Assembly (NCBI RefSeq): GCF_003363015.1
Contig: NZ_QRAP01000003.1
Location: 1 to 64,000 of the forward strand
DNA length: 64,000 nt
Direction: 5' to 3'
Origin: Enterobacillus tribolii
GTDB lineage: Bacteria; Pseudomonadota; Gammaproteobacteria; Enterobacterales; Enterobacteriaceae
In this document: positions 63,618 to 64,000 of the stretch, piece by piece
Layout of the letters: every line of letters starts with the position of its first letter
Numbering within the stretch: position 1 is the stretch's first letter
Notes under the pieces: model-generated
Databases searched by the model: none
Seen by the model: only the letters and a program-made list of their open reading frames with translations
What the model was told of the DNA's origin: nothing
Position numbers and translations under genes: made by a program

Positions 63618-63902
63618 ATGGGTGACGCATTGGGTCTGATTGAAACCAAAGGGCTGGTGGCTTGCATTGAAGCCGCCGACGCCATGTGCAAAGCGGCCAA
63701 CGTCGATCTGATCGGCTATGAAAACGTCGGCTCCGGGCTGGTTACCGCCATGGTGAAAGGCGACGTCGGCGCGGTGAAGGCCGCGGTGGACTCCGGCGTG
63801 GAGGCTGCGCAGCGTATCGGTGAAGTCGTGACGTCGCTGGTGATTGCCCGCCCGCACGGCGACATTCAAAAAATCGTCGCGCAGTACAAAGTGGCCGAAT
63901 AA
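63618..63902 (+). CDS. BMC-H microcompartment shell protein 2
   Basis: 94 residues, about ten substitutions from the first copy over the aligned 92. GGAGGAATACAAG precedes the ATG, 17 bp after the first gene. Differences cluster at the C-terminus ([19 protein letters not shown]), the part that usually sets interactions at the hexamer edge. Same operon. Confidence 0.92.
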   Translation: MGDALGLIETKGLVACIEAADAMCKAANVDLIGYENVGSGLVTAMVKGDVGAVKAAVDSGVEAAQRIGEVVTSLVIARPHGDIQKIVAQYKVAE

Positions 63903-63917
63903 CGCAAGGAAAACACG

Positions 63918-64000
63918 ATGAAAGAAGCACTCGGATTGATTGAAACCAAAGGGCTGGTGGCCTGTATCGAAGCGGCCGACGCCATGTGCAAGGCGGCCAA
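63918..64000 (+). CDS. BMC-H microcompartment shell protein 3 (partial, cut by window end)
   Basis: The first 27 codons read [20 protein letters not shown] then DAMCKAA, nearly the same as copies 1 and 2. AAGGA lies 8 bases upstream of the ATG. It runs off the window; further enzyme and shell genes should lie to the right. Confidence 0.88.
   Translation, partial: MKEALGLIETKGLVACIEAADAMCKAA

Overview
This is a chromosomal window from an enterobacterium (Enterobacterales). The evidence is near-complete conservation of the Escherichia coli 73-76 min gene order and very high protein similarity for CRP, rpsL, YheO, CodA and others. GC-rich coding, the extra islands and the repeat-like elements suggest a Pectobacteriaceae/Yersiniaceae-type genome (Pectobacterium, Dickeya, Brenneria, Serratia group) rather than E. 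coli itself; I cannot fix the genus without a search. || Layout. 1-5.6 kb (minus strand): the str operon (tuf, fusA, rpsG, rpsL) with its promoter, then tusBCD and yheO. 5.9-20.5 kb: fkpA, slyX, slyD, yheV, kefB/kefG, yheS, a LysE-type exporter, yheT/yheU, prkB, yhfA, crp, yhfK and argD. 20.7-26.3 kb: a yjgR-like HerA ATPase, pabA, ppiA (fic and yhfG absent), an orphan LacI-type regulator with a perfect upstream operator, and tsgA. 26.3-29.3 kb: a structured GC-rich intergenic element, codA without codB, and an AT-rich two-gene cassette (DUF4225-type protein plus a convergent small membrane protein). 29.6-34.8 kb: the nirBDC-cysG nitrite reductase and siroheme operon behind an FNR/NarL-type promoter. 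34.8-40.6 kb: an accessory block with a Gly/Ser-rich lipoprotein followed by a TpsB-family outer-membrane transporter, then an AroY-like UbiD decarboxylase divergent from a LysR regulator. 40.7-58.9 kb: conserved housekeeping genes trpS-gph-rpe-dam-damX-aroB-aroK, hofQPONM, mrcA, nudE, igaA, yrfG, hslR, hslO. 59.1-64 kb: pckA, then a second accessory region with a tetR / ToxR-like / FidL-like operon and the start of a bacterial microcompartment locus carrying three tandem, almost identical BMC-H shell genes, the third cut by the window edge. || How it works together. Most of the window is core metabolism and translation. Novelty is concentrated at four points where the E. coli gene order is interrupted: ppiA/tsgA, tsgA/nirB, cysG/trpS and downstream of pckA. 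The candidates that most deserve follow-up are the lipoprotein plus TpsB pair (an atypical two-partner secretion system whose cargo lacks any recognisable TPS domain), the DUF4225/membrane-protein toxin-immunity-like cassette, and the tetR-toxR-fidL regulatory operon beside the microcompartment genes. No rRNA, tRNA, CRISPR array, transposase or integrase was seen.
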